DNA from: an uncultured Rhodospirillaceae bacterium | Lineage (GTDB): Bacteria > Pseudomonadota > Alphaproteobacteria > Rhodospirillales > UBA2165 | Assembly (NCBI GenBank): GCA_913054205.1 | Contig: CAJXJM010000011.1 | Span: 1 to 16,410, forward strand | Length of the DNA: 16,410 nt | Reading direction: 5' to 3' | Position numbers and translations under genes: made by a program | Part shown: one piece after another, positions 14,975-16,410 of the stretch | Position numbering within the stretch: position 1 is the stretch's first letter | How the letters are laid out: each line of letters begins with the position of its first letter | Notes under the pieces: generated by a model | Seen by the model: the letters and a program-made list of their open reading frames with translations, nothing else | Databases searched by the model: none | What the model was told of the DNA's origin: nothing

Positions 14975-16231
14975 TTACTCTGCCGCCGGGGCAGGTGCCG
15001 GCCGGGTCGCGGTTTCATCAATTGGTAAGTGGAGAAGGGCGGCGAGAAAGCCGAGGCCAATCGAGATTTGCCAGACCAGCGTATAAGAACCGGTTGTATC
15101 AAACAAATACCCGCCCAGCCAAACTGAGGAGAACGAGCCCAATTGGTGCGAGCAGAATACAATGCCAGCTAACGTCGCAAGATATCTAAGGCCAAAGAGT
15201 TGGCCAACCAATGCATTGGTCAAAGGCACGGTGGCAAGCCACAGAAACCCAATACAGAAACAGAATACCAACACCGATGTTACCGAAATCGGCACCATGA
15301 CGAATATCGCGATTACAATTGAACGTAGAAAATAGAGAATGCTCAAAAGATACTTTTTGCTGTATTTATCGCCGAGATAGCCAAAGCCAAAGGTACCGAT
15401 CAAGTTTGTAATACCAATAATACTGATCGCCGTTCCTGGAAGCCAGTCGGGCATATTTTGGTTTTGCAGAAATGTCGGCAGATGCGCCATGATGAACATA
15501 ACCTGAAATCCGCAAACAAAAAAACCTGCCGTCAAGAATAGATAGCCGGAATGTTGACGTGCTCGGTCCAACGCCTGCAGCAAACTCTCAGCTTGTTCTT
15601 TAGAGGCAGTATGATCACTTGTCTTGCCCTTCAAAACGTAAGCCAAAGGCACAATTATGCTGATCATGACCGCGAGAATTATCAGCGCCCCAACCCAACC
15701 GAAATTAATAATATTAAATTGATTGAGCGGCGCTAAAAGGATTTGACCACCGGTACCGACCGAGCCGCCAATACCAAAAAACAGGGTGCGTTTACTTTCC
15801 GGCACGTTGCGGGCAATCACAGAAAGCAGCACTGCCCAGGTTGTTCCGGCTCCGGTAATACCGATAAGGAAACCGGCACTTGCGTGCAGCTCCCAGGCGG
15901 AACTTGCTTGCGATAACCAGATAAGCCCCAAGGCCTGGAAAAAACCCGCAACCGCAATGACCCGGCCTGAGCCAAATTTATCGGCGATCGCACCAACAAA
16001 TGGCTGCGCGACCCCCCACATTAAATTTTGCAAAGCGAGAGAGAAAGAGAAGGTGGAAATACCGATGCCGAAGGCTTGCGAAATCGGCGATTGAAACAGA
16101 CCAAAACTTTGCCGCATGCCCATGGAAAACAGCAGCACGATGCTTGCGCAGAATACGATGAGGATCGCCCTTCGTGTAACTTTCTCCGTGATCACTTCGG
16201 TCACACCGCTCTCCTCAGAAATGTTAGGCAC
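14975..16231 (-). CDS. MFS transporter (monocarboxylate/oxalate-formate antiporter-like)
   Basis: This 418-residue secondary transporter in the inner membrane has about twelve helices in two six-helix halves. They are separated by a charged cytosolic loop at about 200-230 (KGKTSDHTASKEQAESLLQA). Visible MFS marks are the loop 2-3 element GAIADKFGSGRV and its second-half counterpart GYLGDKYSKKYL. The opening MRQSFGLFQSPIS and GITGAGTTWAVLLSVIARNVPESKR recall the OxlT/MCT-type branch of bacterial MFS, so a small organic anion is a likely cargo, though unproven. The start is GTG 16229-16231, with AAGGA 9-10 bases upstream. Two palindromic operators lie about 60-130 bases upstream, so it is probably repressor-controlled. 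Confidence 0.9.
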   Translation of the reverse strand: MPNISEESGVTEVITEKVTRRAILIVFCASIVLLFSMGMRQSFGLFQSPISQAFGIGISTFSFSLALQNLMWGVAQPFVGAIADKFGSGRVIAVAGFFQALGLIWLSQASSAWELHASAGFLIGITGAGTTWAVLLSVIARNVPESKRTLFFGIGGSVGTGGQILLAPLNQFNIINFGWVGALIILAVMISIIVPLAYVLKGKTSDHTASKEQAESLLQALDRARQHSGYLFLTAGFFVCGFQVMFIMAHLPTFLQNQNMPDWLPGTAISIIGITNLIGTFGFGYLGDKYSKKYLLSILYFLRSIVIAIFVMVPISVTSVLVFCFCIGFLWLATVPLTNALVGQLFGLRYLATLAGIVFCSHQLGSFSSVWLGGYLFDTTGSYTLVWQISIGLGFLAALLHLPIDETATRPAPAPAAE

Positions 16232-16291
16232 CCAAACTATTCCTTAAGCACCCAGAGCGCAAACAAGCCCGGCCAGGACAATCTGGAATAC

Positions 16292-16359
16292 CCTTAATTA
16301 AGTGACAGTCACTTATTTACATCAATTCACAACTTCCTTAATTAGGTGACAGTCACTTA
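16292..16359. repeat. two near-identical palindromic operators upstream of the MFS gene
   Basis: A 24-base direct repeat with one mismatch lies at 16292-16315 and 16336-16359. Each carries a palindrome: AAGTGACAGTCACTT at 16300-16314 (perfect around the central A) and AGGTGACAGTCACTT at 16344-16358 (one mismatch). Centres are 44 bases apart, about four helical turns, so both would face the same side of the DNA. The form suits a dimeric TetR- or GntR-like repressor controlling the MFS gene and possibly a divergent gene beyond the window. Confidence 0.8.
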
Positions 16360-16378
16360 ATTATTAGTGTTTAGAATC

Positions 16379-16401
16379 AGACCTGCAGCTCTGGCAGGTC
16401 T
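16379..16401. terminator. hairpin at window edge, possible terminator
   Basis: AGACCTGC at 16379-16386 pairs perfectly with GCAGGTCT at 16394-16401, with a 7-base loop. On the plus strand only TTTG follows, so the T-tract is weak. It may end a transcript or be an operator half, and the neighbouring gene lies outside the window. Confidence 0.35.
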
Positions 16402-16410
16402 TTGAAAAAC

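Noticed and set aside
1..16410. CRISPR array, tRNA, rRNA, insertion sequence or phage genes
   Set aside because: No repeat-spacer pattern, tRNA-like cloverleaf, transposase or integrase was recognised on either strand.

Overview
The window looks like chromosomal DNA of a free-living alphaproteobacterium of moderate GC content with AT-rich intergenic spacers. The basis is its gene families: a short-chain acyl-CoA (ScfR/PccR-type) regulator beside isocitrate lyase, an IalB-like periplasmic protein, a DUF1127 protein, and a class III cyclase carrying a six-helix membrane anchor plus ferredoxin domain. No tRNA, rRNA, CRISPR array, phage gene or transposase was seen.

Layout, left to right. (a) 1-361, minus: 5' end of argG. 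(b) 545-1633, plus: an unrecognised acidic protein ('copy 1') with a degenerate GGDEF-like core and a C-terminal Arg-rich tag. (c) 1538-5655, minus: aceA followed closely by a small unknown gene, a strong hairpin terminator, then a DsbA/FrnE-like thioredoxin-fold gene and an FAD aromatic-ring hydroxylase. (d) 5849-7787, plus and divergent from aceA: the ScfR/PccR-type regulator and a PsiE-family membrane protein. (e) 7951-8789, plus: 'copy 2', a paralogue of copy 1, with a frameshift near its 5' end, then a terminator. (f) 11909-8834, minus: a tight four-gene run of SpoU/TrmH-type RNA methyltransferase, IalB-like protein, rlmN and a six-helix membrane protein. The first three overlap by ATGA. 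(g) 12011-13672, plus: the membrane, ferredoxin and cyclase fusion, convergent with a DUF1127 gene. (h) 14106-14972, plus: a LysR regulator, convergent with an MFS transporter whose upstream region holds two near-identical palindromic operators.

How the parts may work together. aceA and the divergent regulator form a recognisable acetate/propionate (glyoxylate shunt) control unit, with tandem TTGTAA half-sites in the shared promoter. The two RNA methyltransferases sit in one translationally coupled operon with an exported protein. The cyclase appears able to link membrane redox state to cyclic nucleotide production.

The least explained element is the diverged gene pair at 545-1633 and 7951-8789. 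Both members lie on the plus strand and flank the aceA region. They share a DGMGG start motif, a GGDEF-like core and a GRRDxDNPNxSVW end, and each carries a different lesion: copy 1 has apparently lost its stop codon, and copy 2 is frameshifted at an A-run.
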